A stretch of 6,769 nt of DNA, taken from NCBI GenBank assembly GCA_027298165.1, contig JAPUGN010000010.1, positions 1 through 6,769 of the forward strand, read 5' to 3'. The translations under genes were made by a program, and so were the position numbers. Below, piece after piece: positions 1 through 5,663 of this stretch. A model generated the notes under the pieces. It was not told where the DNA came from and made no database searches. It saw nothing but the letters and a program-made list of their open reading frames with translations. This DNA comes from Nitrospinota bacterium. Its GTDB lineage: Bacteria > Nitrospinota > Nitrospinia > Nitrospinales > Nitrospinaceae. Numbering within the stretch: the stretch's first letter is position 1; each line of letters opens with the position of its first letter.

Positions 1-125
1 TGGATGATGACAAGAAGGTCCCGCTCCCCGAAAAGGTGGAATCGATTTTACCGCTGGATGTCATGGAACTGGAGGTGGGCTACGAGTTGATTCCCATGGT
101 GGATGCCGACCGCAACGGAGAATGA
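1..125 (+). CDS. flhA: FlhA fragment 1: linker and start of the cytoplasmic domain, ending at a premature TGA
   Basis: This is the 3' end of the segment that would be translated from the true flhA start upstream of the window. The 40 visible residues cover the acidic linker after the membrane region and the first strand of the cytoplasmic domain, with PLDVMELEVGYELIPMVD as the recognisable motif. Translation would stop at TGA 123-125, after the residues DADRNGE. A protein ending here would keep the eight membrane helices and the FHIPEP loop expected upstream but lose essentially the whole substrate-docking ring. That product is not expected to support normal export. The upstream extent is inferred from the family. 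Confidence 0.6.
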   Translation, partial: DDDKKVPLPEKVESILPLDVMELEVGYELIPMVDADRNGE

Positions 126-128
126 TTG
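117..128 (+). promoter_or_regulatory. Possible re-initiation site (GGAG plus TTG) at the first flhA stop
   Basis: GGAG at 117-120 stands five bases before TTG at 126-128, and TGA at 123-125 lies between them. The arrangement would suit termination followed by re-initiation in the same frame. The evidence is only the short motif and its spacing. The GGAG also encodes ordinary FlhA residues (Gly-Glu), so it may be a coincidence. Confidence 0.25.
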
Positions 129-854
129 GAGAGCATCAAATCCGTTAGCCGGCAGTTCGCGCTGGATTTGGGTTTTATCGTGCCGCCTCTGCATATTCGG
201 GACAACCTGCAATTGAATGCCAGTGTCTATGCGATTCTGATCAAAGGCGTTGAAATCGCACGTGTCTCTGTAATGATGGGCCGCCTGCTGGCGATGAGTC
301 CCGGCAAAATCGAAAAGGAAATCACGGGCGTCAAAACCCAGGAGCCGACGTTCGGCCTGCCTTCGATCTGGATCAACGCCTCGGCCAAGCAGGAAGCACA
401 AATGGCGGGTTATACCGTGGTCGACCCGGCAACGGTGATCACCACCCACATCAAGGAAACCATCAAGCGCAACGCGCATGAGTTGCTGGGCCGTCAGGAA
501 GTGCAGACTCTGCTCGACAAATTCAAGGAAACCAATCCCAAGGTGGTGGAAGAGCTGGTGCCCAACCTGATGACCCTCGGCAAAGTCCAGAAGGTGCTTC
601 AGAATCTTTTGCGGGAACAGATTTCCATCCGGGATTTGAGAACGATTCTGGAAACCCTGGCGGACTACGCCCCCAAAGTGGAGGACCCGGACGTATTGAC
701 CGAGTACGTGCGGCAGTCGCTGGCGCGGCCGATCACCAAGCAATATCTGGCGAAAGACGGGACCCTTTCAGTGATGACGCTCGACCGCGCCGTGGAGGAC
801 CTGATTCAGCAATCGATTCAAAAAACGGAACTCACCTCTTACCTGGCGCTGTAA
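126..854 (+). CDS. flhA: FlhA fragment 2: most of the cytoplasmic ring domain (242 residues if started at TTG 126)
   Basis: This open segment lies between the two internal stops and carries most of the FlhA cytoplasmic domain, subdomains D1 to early D4 by comparison with the known family layout. Clear motifs are VPPLHIRDNLQL, KGVEIAR, FGLPSIWI, LLGRQEVQTLLD and IRDLRTILETL. It follows the TGA directly. The first possible start is TTG at 126, with GGAG at 117-120 placed 5 bases upstream. That would allow re-initiation by ribosomes ending at the TGA, but it is equally what chance gives in an interrupted gene. A soluble 242-residue piece without membrane anchor has no established role. It is best treated as part of interrupted flhA rather than as a separate gene. 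Confidence 0.55.
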   Translation: MESIKSVSRQFALDLGFIVPPLHIRDNLQLNASVYAILIKGVEIARVSVMMGRLLAMSPGKIEKEITGVKTQEPTFGLPSIWINASAKQEAQMAGYTVVDPATVITTHIKETIKRNAHELLGRQEVQTLLDKFKETNPKVVEELVPNLMTLGKVQKVLQNLLREQISIRDLRTILETLADYAPKVEDPDVLTEYVRQSLARPITKQYLAKDGTLSVMTLDRAVEDLIQQSIQKTELTSYLAL

Positions 855-1079
855 CCGACGGTGGCGGAAAAAATCCTGGCGAAAATCCGAGAATCGGCGG
901 AAGCGGTGACTCCAATGCTGGAAACCTCACCGGTACTTCTGGCGTCGCCCCTCATCCGGATGTATCTCAGAAAACTCACCGAGCGGTTTTTGCCGGATCT
1001 GGTGGTGCTGTCTCACAGTGAAATTATTCCAAACGTACAAATACGAACCTTGCGAGTGGTGACGTTGAATGCGAATTAA
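855..1079 (+). CDS. flhA: FlhA fragment 3: C-terminal tail after the second stop
   Basis: This segment encodes the last ~74 residues of FlhA, including the end of subdomain D4 and the C-terminal tail. Motifs match the family end: SPVLLASPLIRMYLRKL, RFLPDLVVLSHSEI, and a final beta strand VQIRTLRVVTL. It begins at codon 855, directly after the TAA at 852-854 and in the same frame as the upstream segment. GTG at 861 is the first possible start codon, but no Shine-Dalgarno sequence precedes it, so independent translation is doubtful. The segment shares 11 bases with the start of flhF. Confidence 0.55.
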   Translation, partial: PTVAEKILAKIRESAEAVTPMLETSPVLLASPLIRMYLRKLTERFLPDLVVLSHSEIIPNVQIRTLRVVTLNAN

Positions 1080-2166
1080 AAAAGTAATCGCCAACAGTTA
1101 CGGCGAAGCCCTGAGCCGGGTGAAAAGTGAATTGGGAGACGGCGCGTTGATTCTTTCGACCCGATCCATCAAGTTCAATAAGGATCGGGACGCGGACCGC
1201 TGTTCCTCGCTGGTAGAAATCACCGCCGCGCTGGATCACGATTCCCACCGGGAAACCGTCGCCGCCGGAATCGGGGAGGTGGGCCGGAAGGAATGGATGC
1301 CGGAAGCCAGGGGAGAGGAGCTCCGCGAACTCCGCTCCATGATCGCCTCGTTATTGACCCGTACGGATAAGGCCAAGGCCATGGGTCTGAACGAAGCTCA
1401 ACTGCCGGTCTACGAAAAACTGATCGGACGGGGAGTGAACGACCGGGTGGCCGCCCGGATGTTTGAAACGATTCATTCGCGGGAACAAAGGGAGGAGGGG
1501 GACCCTTTCATGGGTGAGAGTGATATTGCCACAATCATGAAAGGGGCGGTGAAGTGTGAAGGGCCCATCCAATTGAAGTCGGGCGAACCCAAGGTGGTGG
1601 CGCTGGTGGGACCCACCGGCGCCGGCAAAACCACCACCATCGCCAAACTGGCGGCCCGGTTTGCGCTTCATCAGAACAAAAAGGTGGCGATGGTGTCGCT
1701 GGACACCTATCGCATGGGTGCCTGGGAACAGTTGGAGGCCTACGGCAAACTGATGCAGGTTCAGGTGTCGCTGGCAGCGGACCGCAGCGAGTTTGTGCAC
1801 GTCATGCAGGAGTATCGGGATATGGACGTGGTCCTCGTGGATACCATGGGCAAGTCGCATCGCGATCCGGATTACTGCCGGCAGTTGCAGCGCGTGTTCG
1901 AGGCCGTCCCGCAAGTTGAAACGCATCTGGTGCAAAGCGCGACGTCGCAGGAGTCCGTGATGTCCGAATGCTTCAAGCAGTTCGGACCTCTGGGAATCGA
2001 CCGGGTGCTGTTCACCAAACTGGATGAAGCCGTCCACTTTGGCATATTGTTCAATTGTTCGGTACGCCACCGGATTCCATTTTCGTATTTCACCACGGGG
2101 CAGAGCGTGCCGGAGGATATAGAGGTGGCGGCCGAGGACAAGGTAATTCGTTTGATTTTTAACTGA
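1069..2166 (+). CDS. flhF: FlhF, SRP-type GTPase for flagellar placement
   Basis: FlhF is a membrane-associated GTPase of the SRP family, related to Ffh and FtsY. It marks the site of flagellar assembly and is switched off when FlhG stimulates its GTPase. The 365 residues begin with the typical N-terminal MRIKKV..SYGEALSRVKSELGDGALILSTR. A poorly conserved middle (~80-150) follows, then the GTPase domain. The P-loop GPTGAGKTTT is at 181-190, LDTYRMGAWEQL follows, the G3 motif DTMGKS is at 258-263, and TKLDE is at 316-320. The C-terminal TTGQSVPEDIEVA is typical of FlhF. The G3 motif departs from the DTAGR of SRP GTPases, as it does in some other FlhF proteins. The ATG at 1069 overlaps the last 11 bases of flhA. 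A weak GGTGA at 1058-1062 lies 6 bases upstream, so translation is probably coupled to flhA. No internal damage is seen. Confidence 0.95.
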   Translation: MRIKKVIANSYGEALSRVKSELGDGALILSTRSIKFNKDRDADRCSSLVEITAALDHDSHRETVAAGIGEVGRKEWMPEARGEELRELRSMIASLLTRTDKAKAMGLNEAQLPVYEKLIGRGVNDRVAARMFETIHSREQREEGDPFMGESDIATIMKGAVKCEGPIQLKSGEPKVVALVGPTGAGKTTTIAKLAARFALHQNKKVAMVSLDTYRMGAWEQLEAYGKLMQVQVSLAADRSEFVHVMQEYRDMDVVLVDTMGKSHRDPDYCRQLQRVFEAVPQVETHLVQSATSQESVMSECFKQFGPLGIDRVLFTKLDEAVHFGILFNCSVRHRIPFSYFTTGQSVPEDIEVAAEDKVIRLIFN

Positions 2167-2194
2167 ATTGAGCTTAAAGTAAAAAGGCTAAGTT

Positions 2195-3082
2195 ATGGTT
2201 TTTAATGGAGTAACACGAAGTTCAGGTCGGCAGGCCGACAGCCTGAGGAGAGTCATGGGAAAAGCGCGGAACAAACTGCCATCGAAAGTGCTGGCGGTCA
2301 GCAGCGGCAAAGGCGGGGTGGGAAAAACCAACGTGGTGGCCAATCTCGCGCTGGCGTTAACCCGCAAAGGAAACCGGGTGCTCATTTTCGATGCCGACAT
2401 CGGGTTGAACAATATCGATATTCTGTTGGGGCTCGCTCCCCGCTATCACATCGGCCATGTGTTCAACGGTGAAAAGACCATCGAGGAGATCCTGGTCGAC
2501 GGCCCGAGGGGTCTCAAGGTGCTGCCCGCCAGCAACGGCTGGCAGGAGTTGACCTCACTCGACAATGAAAAGAAGATGTTGTTGTTGGAAGAGTTGGACC
2601 GTCTGATGGTTGATTACGATTATCTTATTTTCGACACCGCCGCGGGCATCTCGTCCAACGTCACTTATTTTTGCAGTGCCGCGCACGAAATTCTGCTGGT
2701 GGCGACGCCGGAACCGACGTCCCACACCGATGTTTATGCCCTGATCAAGGTCTTGTTTCAGAAACACAATCAGAAGCAGTTCCAGATGATCATCAATTCC
2801 GTGAAGTCGGAACGCGAGGCGCTTGAAATTTACCGACGGCTGACCAATGTGGTGGACCGCTTTCTGTCGCACGTTTCGCTCGATTACCTCGGATATATTC
2901 TTTACGACGAAAACGTTACCCGTTCCGTCCGTCAGCAGAAACCGGTGGTGGAACTGTATCCACATTCCCAGGTGAGTCAGTGCATCCATCGCCTGAGTGA
3001 AAAAATTATTGAGGCGCGCAGTCGTATTCCGGAAGAAGGGGACCGTCCTTTTCTCTGGAAAAACGTGTTTGAGGTGAGATGA
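2195..3082 (+). CDS. flhG: FlhG (FleN/YlxH), MinD-like ATPase controlling flagellar number
   Basis: FlhG is a MinD/ParA-family ATPase that dimerises with ATP at the membrane, stimulates FlhF GTPase and limits flagellar number. The 295 residues carry a deviant Walker A SSGKGGVGKT at 36-45 with signature lysine K39, the A' motif DADIGLNN at 66-73, and the Walker B region LIFDTAAG at 144-151. TPEPTSHTDVYALIK at 171-185 is another strong family marker. Before the ATPase core, RQADSLR at 12-18 resembles the DQAxxLR helix known to activate FlhF, with the first residue changed. The C-terminus WKNVFEVR could form the end of a short membrane-binding helix. ATG 2195 is chosen because it includes the activator-like helix and has AAAAGG 7 bases upstream. 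A second ATG at 2255 (Met21) has a stronger ribosome site and would remove that helix. The gene lies 28 bp after flhF. Confidence 0.94.
   Translation: MVFNGVTRSSGRQADSLRRVMGKARNKLPSKVLAVSSGKGGVGKTNVVANLALALTRKGNRVLIFDADIGLNNIDILLGLAPRYHIGHVFNGEKTIEEILVDGPRGLKVLPASNGWQELTSLDNEKKMLLLEELDRLMVDYDYLIFDTAAGISSNVTYFCSAAHEILLVATPEPTSHTDVYALIKVLFQKHNQKQFQMIINSVKSEREALEIYRRLTNVVDRFLSHVSLDYLGYILYDENVTRSVRQQKPVVELYPHSQVSQCIHRLSEKIIEARSRIPEEGDRPFLWKNVFEVR
2245..2257 (+). promoter_or_regulatory. flhG: Alternative internal start of flhG with strong Shine-Dalgarno
   Basis: GAGGAGAG at 2245-2252 lies just before ATG 2255-2257 in the flhG frame. The core GGAG ends four bases before the ATG, which is close but workable. 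This site is a better match to the 16S anti-Shine-Dalgarno than the one before ATG 2195. Starting here yields a 275-residue FlhG beginning MGKARNKLPSK and lacking the QAxxLR helix. It may be the true start, a second start, or a chance match. Confidence 0.35.
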
Positions 3083-3083
3083 G

Positions 3084-3332
3084 ATGAGCCGCTGGGCCGT
3101 TAAAAAATTTGCTGTAACCGCCGGCCTGATTTCGTTTACGCTGGTTTTTTTCGGAAGCTGGTATTATGGCGCTCGTGTCTGGTCCTCTTTTTTCCGGGGA
3201 TTGGGAGGGTTCGTGGTTTTCGGATCGCTGGCTTGGCTGGTGTTGAGCGGGTGGGCCGCTCTAAAAGCAAAAGAACGCCAGGGGGCAGGCGATGACTCGG
3301 ACAAGGGTGTCAACCTGGACCGGACCGCCTGA
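3084..3332 (+). CDS. Small two-helix membrane protein of unknown function in the flagellar operon
   Basis: I do not recognise a named family. The 82 residues contain two hydrophobic segments, about 9-29 (FAVTAGLISFTLVFFGSWYY) and 39-60 (GLGGFVVFGSLAWLVLSGW). Arg/Lys flank them at the N-terminus (R3, K7, K8) and after the second helix (K61, K63, R65), which suggests a hairpin with both ends in the cytoplasm. The tail 66-82 is polar and acidic. The second helix is glycine-rich. The start ATG 3084 lies one base after the flhG stop. GAGGTGAG at 3071-3078 is placed 5 bases before it, an excellent ribosome site formed by the last codons of flhG. The stop is 14 bp before fliA. Tight spacing and a good ribosome site argue that it is a real gene co-translated with flhG and fliA. 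A role in membrane anchoring or flagellar assembly would be a guess. Confidence 0.8.
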   Translation: MSRWAVKKFAVTAGLISFTLVFFGSWYYGARVWSSFFRGLGGFVVFGSLAWLVLSGWAALKAKERQGAGDDSDKGVNLDRTA

Positions 3333-3346
3333 TGGAGAGGTCCTGA

Positions 3347-4108
3347 ATGGCTGGAAAGCCCCAAACATCCGAACAGATCGAAATTTGCCCGGAGAATACG
3401 GAGCAGATCGTCAAGGAGTATTCTCCCATGATCAAATACGTGGCGAACCGGATCGCCTTACGCCTGCCTCCGCATATTGAGGTGGACGACCTGATCAGTG
3501 TGGGCGCCATTGGTTTGATGGATGCGATCGAAAAATACGATCCGACCCGTGGTGCGAAATTCAAAACCTACGCCGAATTTCGAGTGAGAGGTTCTATTCT
3601 GGATGAACTGCGTTCGCTGGATTGGGTTCCGCGGTCGGTGCGTCAAAAAGCATCCAAGCTGGATGCGGTGTCCAGCAAACTCCAGTCTAAATTGGGCCGG
3701 CTTCCCGAAGATGAGGAGATCGCGAAAGAAATGGGAGTTACTCTGGAAGAATTTTTCAACACCCTCAATGAAACCCGGAACATGCCTTTGCTGAGTCTGG
3801 AGGATTTGGGAATCACCAGGGATTCAGGAGACAAGCAAAGCCTGCTCGATACACTGGAGGGGAAGGGCGACCACGATCCGCAAACCCAGATGAGGTTAAC
3901 GGAACTGAAAACCCTCATTGCAGAGGCGATCGATTCGCTACCCGAAAAGGAACGGTTGATGGTTTCGCTTTACTATTATGAGGAATTGACGATGAAAGAA
4001 ATTGGAGAGGTGTTGGGAATCACTGAATCGCGCATCTCCCAGATTCATTCCAAGGCCGTCTACCGATTGCGGACGAAATTGAAATCACTGATTGCCGAAG
4101 AATCCTGA
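3347..4108 (+). CDS. fliA: FliA/WhiG-type sigma-28, RNA polymerase sigma factor for flagellar genes
   Basis: FliA directs RNA polymerase to class III (late) flagellar and chemotaxis promoters and is normally held by the anti-sigma factor FlgM until the hook is complete. The 253 residues show region 2 at about 22-95 (EYSPMIKYVANRIALRLP, then LISVGAIGLMDAIEKYDP and TYAEFRVRGSILDELR). The FliA hallmark LDWVPRSVRQKA is at 91-102. Region 3 follows to about 170. Region 4 occupies about 185-248, with helix-turn-helix LTMKEIGEVLGITESRISQ at 214-232. The length fits the family. ATG 3347 has GGAGAGG at 3334-3340 with a 6-base spacer. It is the last gene of the block, and the convergent acyltransferase gene ends only 64 bp beyond its stop. 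No flgM is visible in the window. The gene looks intact. Confidence 0.94.
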   Translation: MAGKPQTSEQIEICPENTEQIVKEYSPMIKYVANRIALRLPPHIEVDDLISVGAIGLMDAIEKYDPTRGAKFKTYAEFRVRGSILDELRSLDWVPRSVRQKASKLDAVSSKLQSKLGRLPEDEEIAKEMGVTLEEFFNTLNETRNMPLLSLEDLGITRDSGDKQSLLDTLEGKGDHDPQTQMRLTELKTLIAEAIDSLPEKERLMVSLYYYEELTMKEIGEVLGITESRISQIHSKAVYRLRTKLKSLIAEES

Positions 4109-4172
4109 GCCCGGCCCGGAGCCCCCTCCAGATTTTCCTTCCCGAAATCGCTATCCGACCCATCCCTATCAT
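4109..4172. other. Convergent intergenic gap between fliA and the acyltransferase gene
   Basis: Sixty-four bases separate the two gene ends. GGAG/CTCC in this gap could form a 4-bp stem followed by AGATTTT, which is too weak to call a terminator. No gene or clear bidirectional terminator is seen. Confidence 0.6.
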
Positions 4173-5114
4173 TTAGTAAATTGAGATATGCCGTTCTTCC
4201 ATGGGACGGGACTTCCAGCGGCGGTGGATCCACATCCACGGTTCCGGACGCTCCCGGATCACCTTCTCCAGCACCTTCTGGTATGCCTGCGTCCAACGAA
4301 AAATATCTTTATCCTTGTCGCCGGTTTTTTCCAGCTTTATTTCAGGAAGGAGAACGGCTTGATACGTTCCCTTTTCGGTGGGATAGGGAATGAGCGGGAG
4401 CACGGCCGCGCCGGTGGAATAACTCAACACTGCCAGGGAGCGCGGGGTGGCGGCTTTTTTGCCGAAGAAATCCACAAACAATCCGCCGATTCCGCCGTTC
4501 TGGTCCATCATCACCGCGACACAGGAATTTTTTTTCAAGGCCCGGACCATTTTAAGAGGTGACTCCTCTTTATGAAAAATGCCGCCTCCGGACAGAGTCC
4601 TTAAATTCATGAGGAATTTTTCCAGATACGGATTGTCCAATTTCCGCGCAATCGAGTAAACCTGCGCGAAATTTCTATATGCCCAAAAAATTCCAAGAAC
4701 CTCCCAATTCCCATAATGGGCCATCAGATAAAAGGCACCCTTGCCGCGCTTCAGGCTACGGTTCAAATGCTCCAAACCCTCGGGTTCGAATGGAAAGAGT
4801 TGATAGACTCTTTGCTTCGTGTTACGGGTGACCCAAAGGCATTGCAGAGCGGTGGTGACCATGTGGATATTGGATTGTCTGGCGATGCGGCTTTTTTCTT
4901 CCGGGCTTTTGGTGTCGCCAAACGCGATGTCCAAATTGATCCGCGAGATTTTCCTCCGCTTGGGGGAAATATGATACAGCGCATTGCCCAGAAAACGCGC
5001 CACCCGGTTGATCCCGTTCCGTGAAAGCATCTGCACGGGAAACAAGATGATGCGGAACAATACATATTCCAGCACGTAACGGATCTTTTTAGGAATTGTC
5101 TGGCGGCGGTCCAA
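4173..5114 (-). CDS. LpxL/HtrB-family lysophospholipid acyltransferase (lipid A-type acyltransferase)
   Basis: Members of this inner-membrane family transfer an acyl chain, usually from acyl-ACP, onto a lipid A precursor or a related lipid. The 313 residues open with a hydrophobic, partly amphipathic segment at about 13-30 that serves as membrane anchor. The catalytic HX4E motif is in HYGNWE at 133-138, with His133 and Glu138. MMDQNGG at 202-208, VDFFGKKAATPRS at 214-226 and the C-terminal PEPWMWIHRRWKSRP at 290-304 are further family signatures. The start is TTG at 5114: an in-frame TAG lies shortly upstream, no ATG or GTG falls between, and AGGG stands 6 bases before it. The gene follows acpS by 71 bp on the same strand, a sensible pairing because AcpS charges the ACP that supplies acyl chains. 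Substrate and acyl position cannot be told from sequence, so no lpx symbol is given. Confidence 0.87.
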   Translation of the reverse strand: MDRRQTIPKKIRYVLEYVLFRIILFPVQMLSRNGINRVARFLGNALYHISPKRRKISRINLDIAFGDTKSPEEKSRIARQSNIHMVTTALQCLWVTRNTKQRVYQLFPFEPEGLEHLNRSLKRGKGAFYLMAHYGNWEVLGIFWAYRNFAQVYSIARKLDNPYLEKFLMNLRTLSGGGIFHKEESPLKMVRALKKNSCVAVMMDQNGGIGGLFVDFFGKKAATPRSLAVLSYSTGAAVLPLIPYPTEKGTYQAVLLPEIKLEKTGDKDKDIFRWTQAYQKVLEKVIRERPEPWMWIHRRWKSRPMEERHISIY

Positions 5115-5149
5115 TGTAAACCCTGACTATATAAGGAAGGTTTTTATTC

Positions 5150-5185
5150 AAAAAAACGCTGGATGCCCAACGGGGGTCCGTCGGG
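5150..5185 (-). terminator. Hairpin with nearby T-tract between acpS and the acyltransferase gene
   Basis: On the minus strand, directly after the acpS stop, CCCGACGG (5185-5178) pairs with CCGTTGGG (5173-5166) across a 4-base loop. This gives an 8-bp stem with one G-T pair. Seven T residues follow at 5156-5150, but only after a 9-base gap, so the match to an intrinsic terminator is imperfect. It may be a weak or leaky terminator or an mRNA end-stabilising hairpin. If functional it would lower acyltransferase expression relative to acpS. Confidence 0.35.
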
Positions 5186-5566
5186 TCAATCCATTTCGGC
5201 AATCGCCTGCGCCAGGGCGTAGCTTTTGTCATGGGTAATGGAAATGTGAATATCCTTCAGGTTCAACGCATCGAAAATATGCCGGCCTCTACCGGTCAGT
5301 TTCAGGACCGGCTGGCCCGATTCCCGATTCAGGATTTCCATATCCTTCCAGGTGATGCCCTGTGCCATGCCCGTTCCCAGCGATTTCAGCACCGCTTCCT
5401 TGGCGGCGAACCGGGCGGCGAAATGCTTGGACGGATCGGCCTTGGAGCGGCAGTAGTCGATCTCCTTTGATGTAAACACGCGCTCTTCAAATTTTCCGGA
5501 ATACTTTTGCATCGAATGTTTGATCCGGGAAATTTTGATAATGTCCAATCCCGTTCCGTGAATCAT
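5186..5566 (-). CDS. acpS: AcpS, holo-[acyl-carrier-protein] synthase
   Basis: AcpS moves the 4'-phosphopantetheine arm from coenzyme A to a serine of apo-ACP, making active ACP for fatty acid and lipid A synthesis in the cytoplasm. The 126 residues match the usual length. The metal-binding Asp8 lies in GLDII near the N-terminus, and Glu57 lies in the signature RFAAKEAVLKSLGTG at 52-66. ISITHDKSYALAQAI at 108-122 is the conserved C-terminal strand pair. ATG 5566 has AAAGGA about 7-8 bases upstream. No other start would keep the family N-terminus. It is preceded by a 97-bp gap with a good -10 box, so it may be transcribed partly from its own promoter. The acyltransferase gene follows on the same strand. 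Confidence 0.95.
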   Translation of the reverse strand: MIHGTGLDIIKISRIKHSMQKYSGKFEERVFTSKEIDYCRSKADPSKHFAARFAAKEAVLKSLGTGMAQGITWKDMEILNRESGQPVLKLTGRGRHIFDALNLKDIHISITHDKSYALAQAIAEMD

Positions 5567-5606
5567 GGTCGCATCCTTTGAGTGTGAATTCTTAAAGATT
5601 AAAAAT

Positions 5607-5635
5607 ATTATAGGGCATGAGCGGAAATTTCGTAA
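5607..5635 (-). promoter_or_regulatory. Candidate sigma-70 promoter for acpS
   Basis: On the minus strand a perfect TATAAT lies at 5612-5607, 40 bases before the acpS ATG. A 17-base spacer separates it from TTACGA at 5635-5630, which matches TTGACA at only three positions. The surrounding 97-bp gap is much richer in A and T than the genes. The -10 box is convincing and the -35 box is weak. Confidence 0.45.
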
Positions 5636-5663
5636 GCCTGAATTTTAAAGGGCAGGGGAGGCT

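Larger units (their letters stand above)
1..1079 (+). pseudogene. flhA: FlhA flagellar export gate protein, C-terminal half, interrupted by two in-frame stops
   Basis: FlhA is the integral membrane export-gate component of the flagellar type III secretion system; its cytoplasmic domain forms a nonameric ring that docks substrates and chaperones. The visible part is the linker and nearly all of the cytoplasmic domain. It reads in one frame from base 3 (first bases are a partial codon) to TAA at 1077-1079, about 356 sense codons of an expected ~690-700. Family landmarks in order are MELEVGYELIPMVD, VPPLHIRDNLQL, LIKGVEIAR, FGLPSIWI, VVDPATVITTH, ELLGRQEVQTLLD, LVPNLMTLGKVQKVLQNLL, IRDLRTILETLADYAP, and a C-terminal LVVLSHSEIIP. 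TGA at 123-125 and TAA at 852-854 interrupt this frame, yet homology continues without gap across each. The 5' half and start lie outside the window. The identity as FlhA is near certain. Whether the gene is dead, read through or mis-sequenced cannot be decided here. The 3' end overlaps flhF by 11 bp, so any loss of translation could also affect coupling to flhF. Confidence 0.85.

Noticed and set aside
123..125. TGA in flhA as a selenocysteine codon or as evidence of a recoded genetic code
   Set aside because: No relative position in FlhA calls for Cys/Sec, no obvious adjacent stem-loop is apparent, and TGA ends several normal genes in the window.
48..743. Long open frame on the minus strand opposite flhA (231 codons)
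   Set aside because: Its sequence is low-complexity, His- and Arg-rich and resembles no protein family; it is the antisense shadow of clear FlhA coding sequence.
1351..2070. Minus-strand open frame opposite flhF (239 codons)
   Set aside because: Antisense shadow of a well-supported FlhF; composition is atypical (many His, Gln, Arg) and no ribosome site or motif supports it.
2167..2194. Possible sigma-28 promoter before flhG (TAAAGT ... GCTAAGTT)
   Set aside because: The two parts are only about four bases apart instead of about eleven, so the spacing does not fit.
5011..5562. Fifteen-base direct repeat ATCCCGTTCCGTGAA at 5011-5025 and 5548-5562
   Set aside because: The copies encode different residues in different frames of the acyltransferase and acpS (SRNGI and HGTGL), with no extension or flanking structure; likely chance.
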